From Duganella sp. CF402 (lineage in GTDB: Bacteria > Pseudomonadota > Gammaproteobacteria > Burkholderiales > Burkholderiaceae_D), in the NCBI RefSeq assembly GCF_900109645.1, contig NZ_FOBG01000001.1, positions 3,834,520-3,898,519 of the forward strand: a stretch of DNA of 64,000 nt, in the 5' to 3' direction. This document shows, in pieces, positions 52,233 to 64,000 of the stretch. The number at the start of each line of letters is the position of its first letter. Within the stretch, counting starts at the first letter, position 1. The notes beneath the pieces are model-generated. The model saw only the letters and a list, made by a program, of their open reading frames with translations. It had not been told where the DNA came from and ran no database searches. Both the position numbers and the translations under genes were made by a program.

Positions 52233-53432
52233 TTACTCTTTCGGCTTGGCGGCTTCACGGCGGTTGAAGCCCGCCACCATATCAAAGCGGAACAGGCGGC
52301 ATTCCAGCGCGCCGTTGAAGAACGGCGTCTTGCGCGCTTCCTTCAACCGCAGCAGCTTGGGCACGCCCAGATCCGCCGTGAACAGGAACACCGTCCAACC
52401 AGCAAAGCGCTGCTTCAAGGTGCTGCTGAAATCCGCATAGAAGCTGTTGGCCAGATCATCCTGCGCCAGCGAGCTGTCACCACGCACGCCAATCCGCTCG
52501 CCATACGGAGGATTGGTCAGCAGGATGCCCGGCTGCGCGGTCGGCGCCTGCACTTGCTGCGCCTCGATCTGCTTCAGCGGCACATCAAACAAAATCCCCG
52601 CGCTGCGCAGGTTGTGACGCGCCATCGCCACCATATCGCCCGAAATATCGGAACCGAAAATGGTCGGCTCGGCCGGCAGCGGATTCGGCTTGATTGCCGT
52701 CTTCATATCCATCCACGGCTGCGGATCGAAATCATGGAACTTCTCGAACGCGAAACTGCGACGCGCGCCCGGCGGCACGCCCTGCACCATCTGCGCCGCT
52801 TCGCACAGGATGGTTCCGGAGCCGCACATCGGGTCGAACAGCGGCATACCCGGCTTCCAGCCCGCTACGCGCAGCAGGCCGGCAGCCAGGTTCTCACGCA
52901 GCGGCGCATCACCGGTTTCAGTACGCCAGCCGCGCTTGAACAGCGCCTCGCCCGAGGTATCCAGATACACGATGAACTGGTGCGCGTCGACAAAGCCGAA
53001 GATGCGCATATCCGGTTCCTTGGTATCAACCGAAGGACGTTTCTTATACAGATCGAGGAAGCGGTCGCAGATCGCATCCTTGATTTTCAGCGTGGTGAAT
53101 TCCAGGCTTTTCAGCGGCGACTTCACCGCCGTCAGGTCAACGCGGATGGTGTGGTCGTAGCCGAACCACTCTTCCCACGGCTGCGCCAGGGTCAGGTCGT
53201 AGATATCGTTCTCGTTCTTGTAGCCGCCGGCGGCCATGCGCATCAACACGCGCGAGGCAATGCGCGAGTGCAGGTTGATGCGGTACGAATCCGTGAGATC
53301 GCCGGAAGCGTGCACGCCGCCCGGGACTTCGTTGTGCACCTTCATGGTGGTGCTTTGTTGCGCGATCTCGCGCAGTTCTTCGGCTAACGCCGCTTCCATG
53401 CCGCGCGGGCATGGGCAAAAGAAGGATGCCAT
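52233..53432 (-). CDS. THUMP-domain class I SAM RNA methyltransferase (RlmL/YcbY-N-like)
   Basis: A 399-residue enzyme like the N-terminal methyltransferase part of RlmL, which makes m2G2445 in 23S rRNA. A THUMP RNA-binding domain lies at about 45-155, followed by the methyltransferase: LFDPMCGSGTILCEAA (SAM, about 200-215), IFGSDISGDMVAMARHN, and the catalytic TNPPYGERIG (about 305). The stand-alone form without the RlmK half is common in betaproteobacteria. A REP pair follows. Confidence 0.88.
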   Translation of the reverse strand: MASFFCPCPRGMEAALAEELREIAQQSTTMKVHNEVPGGVHASGDLTDSYRINLHSRIASRVLMRMAAGGYKNENDIYDLTLAQPWEEWFGYDHTIRVDLTAVKSPLKSLEFTTLKIKDAICDRFLDLYKKRPSVDTKEPDMRIFGFVDAHQFIVYLDTSGEALFKRGWRTETGDAPLRENLAAGLLRVAGWKPGMPLFDPMCGSGTILCEAAQMVQGVPPGARRSFAFEKFHDFDPQPWMDMKTAIKPNPLPAEPTIFGSDISGDMVAMARHNLRSAGILFDVPLKQIEAQQVQAPTAQPGILLTNPPYGERIGVRGDSSLAQDDLANSFYADFSSTLKQRFAGWTVFLFTADLGVPKLLRLKEARKTPFFNGALECRLFRFDMVAGFNRREAAKPKE

Positions 53433-53450
53433 AGGTGTACCTTTTGTCCG

Positions 53451-53484
53451 TTAAAAAAAACCGCCGTTTTACGATTAAAACGGC
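53451..53484 (-). terminator. Rho-independent terminator of the leuS-hemJ operon
   Basis: On the minus strand GCCGTTTTA and TAAAACGGC form a 9-bp stem with a 4-base loop, followed by GG and eight T. The hemJ stop codon (53475-53477) lies within the stem, so termination structure and gene end overlap. Confidence 0.85.
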
Positions 53485-53891
53485 TTCACTACTACCAAAA
53501 TCACGATCGCCAGCATCACAAACACTGGCAACTCGTTAAATACGCGGAACCACTTGTGGCTACGCTTGTTTTCACCGCGCTCGAAGCGCTTGAGGATACC
53601 GCCGCACATGTGGTGATAGCCGATCACCAACACCACCAGCGTCAGCTTGGCGTGCAGCCAGCCCGGCATGTGCGCGCCGTACTGCATGTACACCAGGATC
53701 GCCCCGAAGATCACTGCAAACACCGACAGCCACATCGAGAACCGGTACAGCTTGCGCGCCATCAGCAGCAGGCGCGCGGTGGTGTTCTTGTCGGTCTCCA
53801 TTGCCAGGTTGACGAAGATGCGCGGCAGGTAGAACACGCCGGCCATCCATGCGATGACGAAGAAGATGTGCAGTGCTTTAATCCAGAGCAT
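53475..53891 (-). CDS. hemJ: HemJ-type protoporphyrinogen oxidase (CopD-like)
   Basis: A 138-residue, four-helix membrane protein. The conserved His in LWIKALHIFFVIAWMAGVFY (His8) and the Lys in HAKLTLVVLVIGYHH (about 86) match HemJ, the heme-dependent oxidase that converts protoporphyrinogen IX to protoporphyrin IX. Annotation as generic CopD family is also possible. It is 8 bases downstream of proA and ends in a terminator. Confidence 0.85.
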   Translation of the reverse strand: MLWIKALHIFFVIAWMAGVFYLPRIFVNLAMETDKNTTARLLLMARKLYRFSMWLSVFAVIFGAILVYMQYGAHMPGWLHAKLTLVVLVIGYHHMCGGILKRFERGENKRSHKWFRVFNELPVFVMLAIVILVVVKPF

Positions 53892-53899
53892 GGGCTTCC

Positions 53900-55171
53900 T
53901 TAGTTACGTACTTCACCGTGGCCGAACACCACGTATTTCAGCGAGGTCAAACCTTCCAGTCCGACCGGGCCGCGCGCGTGCAGCTTGTCGTTCGAGATGC
54001 CGATTTCCGCGCCGAGGCCATATTCAAAGCCGTCCGCAAAGCGCGTCGATGCGTTCACCATCACCGAGGCCGAATCCACTTCGCGCAGGAAGCGCATCGC
54101 CGCCGAATGGTCTTCGGTGATGATGGACTCCGTGTGCTTGGACGAGTAGTGGTTGATGTGATCCATCGCCTCGTCCATGTCGGCCACGATCTTGACCGAC
54201 AAAATCGCGGCCAGGTATTCGGTCGACCAGTCTTCTTCCGCCGCATCGGCCAGGTGCGGGTAGCCGGCGGCGGCGAGGATGGCTTTCGCCTCGGCGTCCG
54301 CGCGCAGTTCGACTTCCTTGGTCGCATACAGCTTGGCCAGTTCCGGCAGCACCGCCGGCGCGATCGAACGCGCCACCAGCAGCGTCTCCATCGTGTTGCA
54401 GGTACCGTAGCGGTGGCACTTGGCGTTGAAGCCGATGTCCACCGCCTTCTTCATGTCGGCCTTGCTGTCGATGTAGACGTGGCAGATACCATCCAGGTGC
54501 TTAATCATCGGCACCGTGGCTTCTTTCATCAATCGCGCGATCAGGCCCTTGCCGCCGCGCGGCACGATCACGTCCACGTACTGCGGCATGGTGATCAGGG
54601 CGCCAACGGCAGCGCGGTCGGTGGTCTCCACCACTTGCACGCCATCGGCAGGGAGGCCTGCGCCTTCCAGACCTTCCTTCACCAGCTTGGCCAACGCGCG
54701 GTTGCAGTGGATCGCTTCCGAACCGCCGCGCAGGATGGTGGCGTTGCCGCTCTTGATGCACAGGCCCGCCGCATCCACCGTCACGTTCGGGCGCGATTCG
54801 TAGATGATGCCGATGACGCCCAGCGGCACGCGCATCTGGCCGACCTGGATGCCGGTCGGGCGGAATTTCAGGCCGGAGATCTCGCCGATCGGATCCGGCA
54901 GCGCGACGATCTGGCGCAGGCCTTCCACCATCGTGGCGATGGCCTTGTCCGACAATGCCAGGCGGTCCAGCATGGCTGGTTCCAGGCCGTTGGCGGCGGC
55001 GGCGTCCATGTCCAGCTTATTGGCGGCGCGCAGCGCGTCGGCGTCGCGTTCGATTGCATCGGCGATCAGCGTCAGCGCGCGGTTGCGCTGCGCCGTATCG
55101 GCGCGGGCCATCGCGCGCGCAGCCTTGCGCGCCTGCTGGCCCAGTTGTTCCATGTAGTGCTTGATATCCAT
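53900..55171 (-). CDS. proA: Glutamate-5-semialdehyde dehydrogenase
   Basis: A 423-residue proline-biosynthesis enzyme reducing gamma-glutamyl phosphate to glutamate-5-semialdehyde. Clear motifs: [20 protein letters not shown] (about 105-124), [17 protein letters not shown] with the catalytic Cys (about 250), and the C-terminal [16 protein letters not shown]. The frame opens 7 codons earlier; the ATG at 55171 has AGAGGA upstream. A REP pair separates it from holA in the same direction. Confidence 0.95.
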   Translation of the reverse strand: MDIKHYMEQLGQQARKAARAMARADTAQRNRALTLIADAIERDADALRAANKLDMDAAAANGLEPAMLDRLALSDKAIATMVEGLRQIVALPDPIGEISGLKFRPTGIQVGQMRVPLGVIGIIYESRPNVTVDAAGLCIKSGNATILRGGSEAIHCNRALAKLVKEGLEGAGLPADGVQVVETTDRAAVGALITMPQYVDVIVPRGGKGLIARLMKEATVPMIKHLDGICHVYIDSKADMKKAVDIGFNAKCHRYGTCNTMETLLVARSIAPAVLPELAKLYATKEVELRADAEAKAILAAAGYPHLADAAEEDWSTEYLAAILSVKIVADMDEAMDHINHYSSKHTESIITEDHSAAMRFLREVDSASVMVNASTRFADGFEYGLGAEIGISNDKLHARGPVGLEGLTSLKYVVFGHGEVRN

Positions 55172-55186
55172 CGTTGTCCTCTGCTC

Positions 55187-55259
55187 CGTCATCCCGGCGG
55201 AGGCCGGAATCCAAGCTGAGCTAGCGTTCCTTGGATTCCGGCCTGCGCCGGAATGACGG
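55187..55259. repeat. REP-like inverted repeat pair
   Basis: CGTCATCCCGGCGGAGGCCG (with GAATCCA, 55187-55213) and TGGATTCCGGCCTGCGCCGG (with AATGACGG, 55232-55259) face each other, 18 bases apart. It is the second copy of the element at 52147-52227. It fills nearly the whole holA-proA gap, so the operon transcript would carry a strong hairpin there. Confidence 0.8.
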
Positions 55260-55264
55260 CGTTG

Positions 55265-56281
55265 TTAGCCGCGTGCGACTTTCAAGGCCAATTGCAGCAT
55301 CGCGTCCCACGCGTCGCCCGCATACGCTTTCGCACGCAAGCCTTTGATCATCTTGTCCACTTGCGCGGCGTCCTTCATTGCCGCTTCCAGCGTCTGCAGC
55401 GAAACACGGCGCAGCGCCGGATCCATCAAACGTTCCTTCGGTCCCCAGATGCGATGCTCTTTCAGCAGCGCGCCCAAAGGCCTGCCTTGCGCCATGCCCG
55501 CCTTCAGCTTGAGCAGCGTGCGGATCTCGTCCGACACCGCCCACAGCACCAGCGGCAAAGCCTCGCCCTCGCCTTTCAGGCCATCGAGCATGCGGATCAA
55601 CCGCGCCGGATCGCCTGCCAGCATCGCTTCACTGAGCTTGAACACATCATAGCGCGCCACATTCAGCACCGCCTCGTGTACCTGCTCGTAGGTCAGCTTG
55701 CCCGGCTCGTGCAGCAAAGCCAGTTTCTGAATCTCCTGATGGGCCGCAAGCAGATTGCCTTCCACGCGGTCCGCGATGAAATCAATGCTCTGCCGGTCCG
55801 CGCTCTGCCCTTGTTGGGCGAGGCGCTGGCCTATCCAATTGGGCAAATGCGCCCGTTCCACCTGCGGGATGTCGATATACACCGCCGCTTGCTGCAGCGC
55901 GGTCACCCACGCCGCCTTCTGCGTCTGCCAGTCCAGCTTCGGCAGCGTGATCAGAGTCAGGTTGTCCGGACTCAGATCCTTCACATAATTCTGCAGCGCC
56001 GCGCCGCCATCCTTGCCCGGCTTGCCGGTAGGGATGCGCAGCTCGATCAGCTTCTTGTCACCGAACAGCGACAGCGCCTGATTGGCCGCCAGCAGTTCGC
56101 CCCACTTGAAGCTGCGCTCCACGGTCAGCACGTCGCGCTCGGAATAGCCCTGCGCGCGCGCCGCCTTGCGGATTTTGTCCGCAGCTTCCAGCGCCAGCAA
56201 ATGTTCGTCGCTGGTGATCACGTACAGCTGCGACAGCGATTTGCTCAAGTGGCCGTCGAGCGCCTCCAACCGTAATTGCAT
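55265..56281 (-). CDS. holA: DNA polymerase III delta subunit
   Basis: A 338-residue clamp-loader subunit that opens the beta clamp during replication. The sequence matches HolA along its length: YVITSDEHLLALEAADKIRK, ERSFKWGELLAANQALSLFG, FIADRVEGNLLAAHQEIQKL, YDVFKLSEAMLAGDPARLIR, LWAVSDEIRTLLKLK. It follows lptE by 9 bases in the conserved leuS-lptE-holA order. Confidence 0.94.
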   Translation of the reverse strand: MQLRLEALDGHLSKSLSQLYVITSDEHLLALEAADKIRKAARAQGYSERDVLTVERSFKWGELLAANQALSLFGDKKLIELRIPTGKPGKDGGAALQNYVKDLSPDNLTLITLPKLDWQTQKAAWVTALQQAAVYIDIPQVERAHLPNWIGQRLAQQGQSADRQSIDFIADRVEGNLLAAHQEIQKLALLHEPGKLTYEQVHEAVLNVARYDVFKLSEAMLAGDPARLIRMLDGLKGEGEALPLVLWAVSDEIRTLLKLKAGMAQGRPLGALLKEHRIWGPKERLMDPALRRVSLQTLEAAMKDAAQVDKMIKGLRAKAYAGDAWDAMLQLALKVARG

Positions 56282-56290
56282 GCGGCGCCT

Positions 56291-56893
56291 TTACTGAATC
56301 GGCACGGCCGGCGGGATGGTCGACGGCTGGCCGGAAGGCTGTTTATCGGCGGCTGGCGGCGGCAGCGACACGCCCGGCGTTTTCACGGCGGCGATGCGGC
56401 GCATCATCTGCTGCACCAGATCGGTCTGCATGTCCTTGTACAGCAGCGCTTCTTCCTGCTCCTTGGCCAGCAGCTGCGTCTCGTTAAAGTCGATCGGGCG
56501 CGTCAGCGTGATCGTGGTCGGCCCCAGCAGCTCGTTGCCTTGCTTGTCCAGCACGCGGAACACGATGTTGTAGGTCAGCAGATACTGACGCACGCGGCCA
56601 TTGCTGTTCAGCGACAGAATGGTCTTGGTCTTGGTCTTCTCGGGATTGGTCAGCACCTCGATCACGCCGTCGGCATCCTTGGCGGCGTTGACCACCGTGG
56701 TGCCGCCGTTGGCGCGGATGTTGCGCTTCAAATCGATCGCCAATGGCGACGACTCCGGCAGCCCCACGTACAGCGTCGGGAACGGCAGCGTGTAATGGCC
56801 GCTGTCGCCGCGCAGGTGGAAGCCGCAGCCGGTCAGCGCCAGCGAGGCCGCCAGCACTGCCGCACTCAAAAACTTCGAAGTAGTCGTCGCCAT
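56291..56893 (-). CDS. lptE: LPS-assembly lipoprotein LptE
   Basis: A 200-residue outer-membrane lipoprotein (lipobox LALTGC, Cys near residue 23) that plugs the LptD barrel during LPS insertion. The GFHLRGDSG start of the mature part is characteristic, and QYLLTYNIVFRVLDKQGNEL is the core strand-helix. A Pro-rich tail follows. It sits between leuS and holA as in most proteobacteria. Confidence 0.93.
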   Translation of the reverse strand: MATTTSKFLSAAVLAASLALTGCGFHLRGDSGHYTLPFPTLYVGLPESSPLAIDLKRNIRANGGTTVVNAAKDADGVIEVLTNPEKTKTKTILSLNSNGRVRQYLLTYNIVFRVLDKQGNELLGPTTITLTRPIDFNETQLLAKEQEEALLYKDMQTDLVQQMMRRIAAVKTPGVSLPPPAADKQPSGQPSTIPPAVPIQ

Positions 56894-56903
56894 AATCCCT
56901 GCC

Positions 56904-60443
<3,540 letters not shown>

Positions 60444-60480
60444 TGTGCCATGATGGTGTTTTGACTATCTGGAGACGCAC

Positions 60481-60846
60481 ATGATCAAGGGATTACGCAC
60501 GGTAGCCTACCCGGTGGCCGACCTCGCCGCCGCCAAGGAGTGGTACAGCAAGGTGTTCGACACCGCGCCGTATTTCGACCAGCCGTTCTACGTCGGCTTC
60601 AACGTCGGCGGCTTCGAACTGGGCTTGATCCCGGACGGCACGCCCGGCACCACCGGCAGCGCGGTGTACTGGGGCGTAGAGGATATCGACGCGGAAGTCG
60701 AACGCATCGTCGCGCTGGGCGCCACTGTGCATGGCGCGATTCAGGACGTCGGCGAAGGCATCCGCACGGTGGAACTGGCCGACCCGTTCGGCAACCTGCT
60801 GTGCCTGATCCTCAACCCGCATTTCGATTTGAAGGCGGTGCGCTAG
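60481..60846 (+). CDS. VOC-family (glyoxalase/bleomycin-resistance-like) protein
   Basis: A 121-residue vicinal-oxygen-chelate protein: LRTVAYPVADLAAAKEWYSK at the start, FELGLIPDG in the middle and VELADPFGNLLCLILNP at the end show the two beta-alpha-beta-beta-beta units. Metal ligands of true glyoxalase I are not all evident. The ATG follows GGAGACGCAC. It may be a binding or resistance protein controlled by the AraC gene before it. Confidence 0.85.
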   Translation: MIKGLRTVAYPVADLAAAKEWYSKVFDTAPYFDQPFYVGFNVGGFELGLIPDGTPGTTGSAVYWGVEDIDAEVERIVALGATVHGAIQDVGEGIRTVELADPFGNLLCLILNPHFDLKAVR

Positions 60847-60890
60847 CGATTGTGGGACAATACCGCCTCAGCAAATAACGAGGTAGTCCC

Positions 60891-61727
60891 ATGTCCCGCC
60901 GTAACGCCAATCTCATCAAAACGCCCGAGCAAATGGTCCAGGCCCGCGTCGCCGCCCAACTGGCGGCCGATGTGCTGACCATGATCGCTCCCCACGTCAA
61001 AGCGGGCGTGACCACGGCCTACCTCGACCAGCTGTGCAACGACTACATCGTCAATGTGCAGCAGGCGATCCCGGCCAACGTCGGCTACGGCGGCTTCCCG
61101 GCCACCGTGTGCAGCTCGGTCAACCACGTGGTGTGCCACGGCATTCCGTCGGCGGACCAAGTGCTGAAGAACGGCGACATCATCAACATCGACGTGGCCG
61201 TCATCAAGGATGGCTGGCACGGCGACACCAGCCGCATGTACTACGTCGGCGAGCCGAGCAAGCCTACCCGCAAGCTGGTCGAAACCACCTACGCCGCCAT
61301 GTGGGCCGGCATCCGCGCCGTGAAGCCGAAAGCCACCTTGGGCGACGTCGGCTTCGCGATCCAGACCGTGGCCGAGAAAGCCGGCTACAGTGTGGTGCTC
61401 GATTACTGCGGCCACGGCATCGGCATGGTCTACCATGAAGATCCGCAGGTGACGCACTACGGCCGTCCGGGCCAGGGCCTGGTGCTGAAGCCGGGCATGC
61501 TGTTCACCATCGAGCCGATGATCAATGCCGGCAAGGCCGCAACCAAAGAACTGAGCGACGGCTGGACCGTCGAGACGCGCGACAAATCCTTGTCGGCACA
61601 GTGGGAACACATGGTGCACGTGACCGAAACCGGCTTTGAAGTGCTGACGCTGGCGCCGGGCGAAACCGGCTCCAAGGCCAACATTCCGAATGCGGTGCCG
61701 GCCGGCGCGGAAGTCAGCGCAGGGTAA
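60891..61727 (+). CDS. map: Type I methionine aminopeptidase
   Basis: A 278-residue enzyme removing N-terminal Met. The metal ligands are visible: Asp in INIDVAVIKDGWHGD (two Asp), His in CGHGIG (about 173), Glu in FTIEPMI (about 206) and Glu in SAQWEHMVHVTE (about 240). It carries the VCHGIPS substrate-side His. Isolated here, not beside rpsB, so it may be a second Map copy. Its last 14 bases overlap the convergent barstar gene. Confidence 0.93.
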   Translation: MSRRNANLIKTPEQMVQARVAAQLAADVLTMIAPHVKAGVTTAYLDQLCNDYIVNVQQAIPANVGYGGFPATVCSSVNHVVCHGIPSADQVLKNGDIINIDVAVIKDGWHGDTSRMYYVGEPSKPTRKLVETTYAAMWAGIRAVKPKATLGDVGFAIQTVAEKAGYSVVLDYCGHGIGMVYHEDPQVTHYGRPGQGLVLKPGMLFTIEPMINAGKAATKELSDGWTVETRDKSLSAQWEHMVHVTETGFEVLTLAPGETGSKANIPNAVPAGAEVSAG

Positions 61728-62040
61728 GCTTGAGGGCCGGCTTCTCGCCGTAGTCTTCGTAGCGCTCGTTGAGGCCGGCCACGCAGTAGGTAATTTCTTC
61801 GAGGATGTCCGGCACGGCGGCCTTCATGGCCTCGGCGTCCTTGATGACGATTTCCAGCACTTCATTGCCCTTCAGGCAGAACTTGCTCATGCTGTCTTCA
61901 TCGCGCAGGTAGCTCAGGCAATCCACCCAGGCGTCCATCGTATTGCCGTAAGAATCAGGGAAACCCATCGCGGCCTTGCATTCGGCGTGGAAGCTGTCGA
62001 AATCCTTGATCGCTGCGCCGTTCAGTTCTGCGGTAGCCAT
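61714..62040 (-). CDS. Barstar-family (barnase-inhibitor-like) protein
   Basis: A 108-residue acidic protein of the barstar fold: DFDSFHAECKAAMGFPDSYG and NTMDAWVDCLSYL match the core in which barstar binds ribonuclease active sites. No barnase-type RNase gene lies nearby. Its ATG overlaps the exbD stop (TAATG), placing it last in the dapB-exbB-exbD operon. It may regulate a distant ribonuclease or have another partner. Confidence 0.82.
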   Translation of the reverse strand: MATAELNGAAIKDFDSFHAECKAAMGFPDSYGNTMDAWVDCLSYLRDEDSMSKFCLKGNEVLEIVIKDAEAMKAAVPDILEEITYCVAGLNERYEDYGEKPALKLTLR

Positions 62041-62477
62041 TATTTGTTCTCCTGGGGGGGCGCCGAGCCATCGGTGACGAAGCCCAATTTCGTTAATCCA
62101 TTACTCTGCGCTGCGGCCATCACTTGCGCCACCACTTCGTAGCGCGTGTCCTTGTCGGCGCGCAGCTGCAGTTCCGGTTGCGGGTCCAGCCTGGCCGCGT
62201 CAATCAAGCGCGATGCCAATGCCTCCCGCTCCACCGGGTCGTTATTCCAGAAAATCTTGCCCTTGCCGTCGATCGACAGCGTGACCGTGGCGGCCGGCGC
62301 CGTCGGTGCGGCCGGGGCTTGCGCCTTCGGCAGTTCCAGTTGCACCGAGCCGGTGAACATCGGCGCAGCCAGAATGAAAATCACCAGCAGCACCAGCATC
62401 ACATCGACCATCGGCGTGACATTGATGTCCGCCATCGGGCCGGGATTGCGATGGTGATTGAATGCGCCGAAAGCCAT
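62040..62477 (-). CDS. exbD: ExbD/TolR-family biopolymer transport protein
   Basis: A 145-residue inner-membrane protein with one N-terminal helix (INVTPMVDVMLVLLVIFILA) carrying the functional Asp of the proton channel, and a periplasmic domain. It works with the ExbB homologue to energise TonB or Tol at the outer membrane. No tonB or tolA gene is adjacent, so the ExbBD/TolQR choice is open. It starts 1 base after the exbB stop. Confidence 0.88.
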   Translation of the reverse strand: MAFGAFNHHRNPGPMADINVTPMVDVMLVLLVIFILAAPMFTGSVQLELPKAQAPAAPTAPAATVTLSIDGKGKIFWNNDPVEREALASRLIDAARLDPQPELQLRADKDTRYEVVAQVMAAAQSNGLTKLGFVTDGSAPPQENK

Positions 62478-62478
62478 G

Positions 62479-63144
62479 TTATTTGGTCAGATAGGCGTGC
62501 AGGTCGTGGGCGAAGGCATCCAGCTCGGCCAGGGTCAGCCGGTTGACGCGGTTGAATCCGTTATACGCCAATACGGCCGGAATCGCCACCGTCAGGCCGA
62601 TCGCAGTCATCACCAGCGCCTCGCCCACCGGGCCGGCCACTTTGTCGATCTGCACCGTGCCGTGCGAGGACACATTGGCCAGCGCATGGTAGATGCCCCA
62701 CACCGTGCCCAGCAGGCCGACAAACGGCGCCGTGGCGCCGATGGAAGCCAGCAGCGTCAAGCCGCTTTCAAGACGATTGGTGGAAGCCTGGATGGCCGCC
62801 CGCAGCACGCGTGTGGCTTGCGCCGAGCGGTCCATTTCGCCGCCCAGCGAAGGACGCGCGGAAGCGGACAATTGCGCGGCGCCTTGTTGCGCCAGCGGCA
62901 GGAAAATCTTTTCGGAATCGGCCAGCGCCAGCGCATTGACGCCATCCTGCATGCTCGGCGCATCCCAGAACGCCTGTACCGCCGGCGCGCTGCGGCGGAT
63001 GCGCCACGACGCATAGGCCTTGGCCAGGATGAAGAACCAGCTCACCAGCGACATGGCCAGCAGCACGAACGCAACCGCGTGGCTGATGGCGTCACCCTGC
63101 TCCCAGAAGCGGCTCAGGGTGAATTGGCTGGCGGCCGGGTTCAT
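62479..63144 (-). CDS. exbB: ExbB/TolQ/MotA-type proton channel protein
   Basis: A 221-residue membrane protein with three helices (about 20-42, 120-145, 160-182). The MotA/TolQ/ExbB signature is [20 protein letters not shown] (about 128-147), followed by [20 protein letters not shown]. It forms the pentameric motor with ExbD. The stop of dapB overlaps its ATG (ATGA). Confidence 0.9.
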   Translation of the reverse strand: MNPAASQFTLSRFWEQGDAISHAVAFVLLAMSLVSWFFILAKAYASWRIRRSAPAVQAFWDAPSMQDGVNALALADSEKIFLPLAQQGAAQLSASARPSLGGEMDRSAQATRVLRAAIQASTNRLESGLTLLASIGATAPFVGLLGTVWGIYHALANVSSHGTVQIDKVAGPVGEALVMTAIGLTVAIPAVLAYNGFNRVNRLTLAELDAFAHDLHAYLTK

Positions 63145-63947
63145 TTGTCTTTCAGACCCAGCACGTCGTACATGTCGAACAGGCCGGTCGGCTTGTCGGC
63201 CAGGAAGCGGCAGGCGCGAATCGCTCCGTGCGCGTAGGTCACACGGCTGCTCGACTTGTGGCTGATCTCGATGCGCTCGCCGATGCCGGCAAACAGCACG
63301 GTGTGGTCGCCGACGATGTCGCCGCCGCGAATGGTGGCAAAGCCGATCGACGATGGATCGCGCTCGCCGGTCACGCCTTCGCGCGCGAATACGCCGTGTT
63401 CTTTCAGATCGCGGCCCAGCGCATCGGCAATCACCTCGCCCATTTTCAGCGCGGTGCCGGATGGCGCATCAACCTTGAAGCGGTGGTGGGCTTCGACGAT
63501 CTCGATATCGTAGCCGGTCGACAGCGCCTTGGCGGCCTGCTCCAGCAGCTTCATGGTCACATTCACGCCAACCGAGAAGTTAGGCGAAAACACGATGGCG
63601 GTTTTCTTGGCCGCTTCGGCGATGGCGGCCTTGCCGGCGTCGTCGAAACCGGTGGTGCCGATCACCAGCTTGATGCCGTGCTCGGCGCAGTATTTCAAAT
63701 GGTCCAGCGTCGCTTCCGGGCGGGTGAAGTCGATCAGGTATTCCGCGCCGGCCAGGCCTTTGCTGAACTCCGACTCCACCGGCACGCCGGCCGGCTTGCC
63801 GAGGAAGGCTGCGGCATCGGCCTGCTCCGAACCGGCACGATCCAGCGCGCCGGACAGGCGGGCGTCGTCCGCGTTCTGCACGGCTTCGATCAGGATACGG
63901 CCCATGCGGCCGCCGGCGCCGGCGATGGCGATGTTCATTTCGGTCAT
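63141..63947 (-). CDS. dapB: 4-hydroxy-tetrahydrodipicolinate reductase
   Basis: A 268-residue NAD(P)H-dependent enzyme of lysine and diaminopimelate synthesis. The nucleotide motif is [14 protein letters not shown] (about 5-18). The catalytic [16 protein letters not shown] segment (about 155-170) holds the His-His and Lys. AAGGA precedes the ATG at 63947. It continues the bamE-dapB order and overlaps exbB. Confidence 0.95.
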   Translation of the reverse strand: MTEMNIAIAGAGGRMGRILIEAVQNADDARLSGALDRAGSEQADAAAFLGKPAGVPVESEFSKGLAGAEYLIDFTRPEATLDHLKYCAEHGIKLVIGTTGFDDAGKAAIAEAAKKTAIVFSPNFSVGVNVTMKLLEQAAKALSTGYDIEIVEAHHRFKVDAPSGTALKMGEVIADALGRDLKEHGVFAREGVTGERDPSSIGFATIRGGDIVGDHTVLFAGIGERIEISHKSSSRVTYAHGAIRACRFLADKPTGLFDMYDVLGLKDK

Positions 63948-63959
63948 GCTAAATCCTTG

Positions 63960-64000
63960 TTATTTCTTGTCGTTGCTGATCGTCGCGCCCACCGGGTTGT
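63960..64000 (-). CDS. bamE: Partial CDS, probably BamE C-terminus
   Basis: Only the last 12 codons are in the window, ending NPVGATISNDKK plus TAA, 12 bases upstream of dapB on the same strand. In related betaproteobacteria bamE (outer-membrane assembly lipoprotein) directly precedes dapB, and the SNDKK-type tail fits, but sequence alone is too short to prove it. Confidence 0.5.
   Translation of the reverse strand, partial: NPVGATISNDKK

Overview
The window reads as chromosome of a GC-rich betaproteobacterium, most likely Oxalobacteraceae (Massilia/Duganella/Janthinobacterium group). This is inferred from the bamE-dapB and leuS-lptE-holA-proA gene orders, a PEP-CTERM protein, REP-like repeats of the type CGTCATTCCGGC..GCCGGAATCCA, and strong GC bias with long antisense shadow frames. 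No rRNA, CRISPR array or intact transposon is visible; one tRNA (Gly, CCC) is present.

Left arm, 1-9.6 kb, looks accessory and visibly less GC-rich. It opens with the 3' part of an IS66 transposase gene broken by a TGG-to-TAG change. Next come a LysR gene and a divergent nitrilase / Cys-Met-type PLP enzyme / GlxA-type regulator operon. A same-strand run of two SDR oxidoreductases, a LuxR-type regulator, a DUF1097 membrane protein and a lipoprotein follows. A solo IS66-like end at 8659-8744 closes the block. Just beyond it is a gene for a possible ribbon-helix-helix protein, preceded by seven TTAGAC direct repeats in helical phase (9345-9531).

Middle, 9.6-35 kb: uppP, recQ and trmB are housekeeping genes. 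A GH1 beta-glucosidase and an MFS transporter form a sugar module. A TonB receptor and a tryptophan-halogenase-like gene diverge around four LacI-type operators spaced exactly 21 bp, and a fifth copy of that operator precedes the GH1 gene, so both loci probably share one regulator that is not in the window. Also here are a LytS/LytTR two-component pair, a periplasmic-binding-protein operon with an esterase, a small membrane protein of 23 residues, and ohr/ohrR with twin operators.

A scar region, 34.7-35.6 kb, holds relics of a Phd/RelE toxin-antitoxin pair and of a Panacea-domain gene on either side of tRNA-Gly.

Right arm, 35.7-64 kb: PEP-CTERM protein, OpgB-like phosphoglycerol transferase, M28 peptidase, the CsgG/DUF4810/DUF799 lipoprotein trio, a LysR-tautomerase-DUF4865 cluster, a flagellin gene with its own sigma-28 promoter, a Sel1-repeat protein, and an HDOD-GAF-kinase / REC-PAS-GGDEF-EAL pair. 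A Bcr-type MFS exporter and a THUMP RNA methyltransferase follow. The last blocks are the core operons leuS-lptE-holA-proA-hemJ (ending in a clear terminator), then an AraC regulator, a VOC protein, map, and bamE-dapB-exbB-exbD-barstar running off the right edge.
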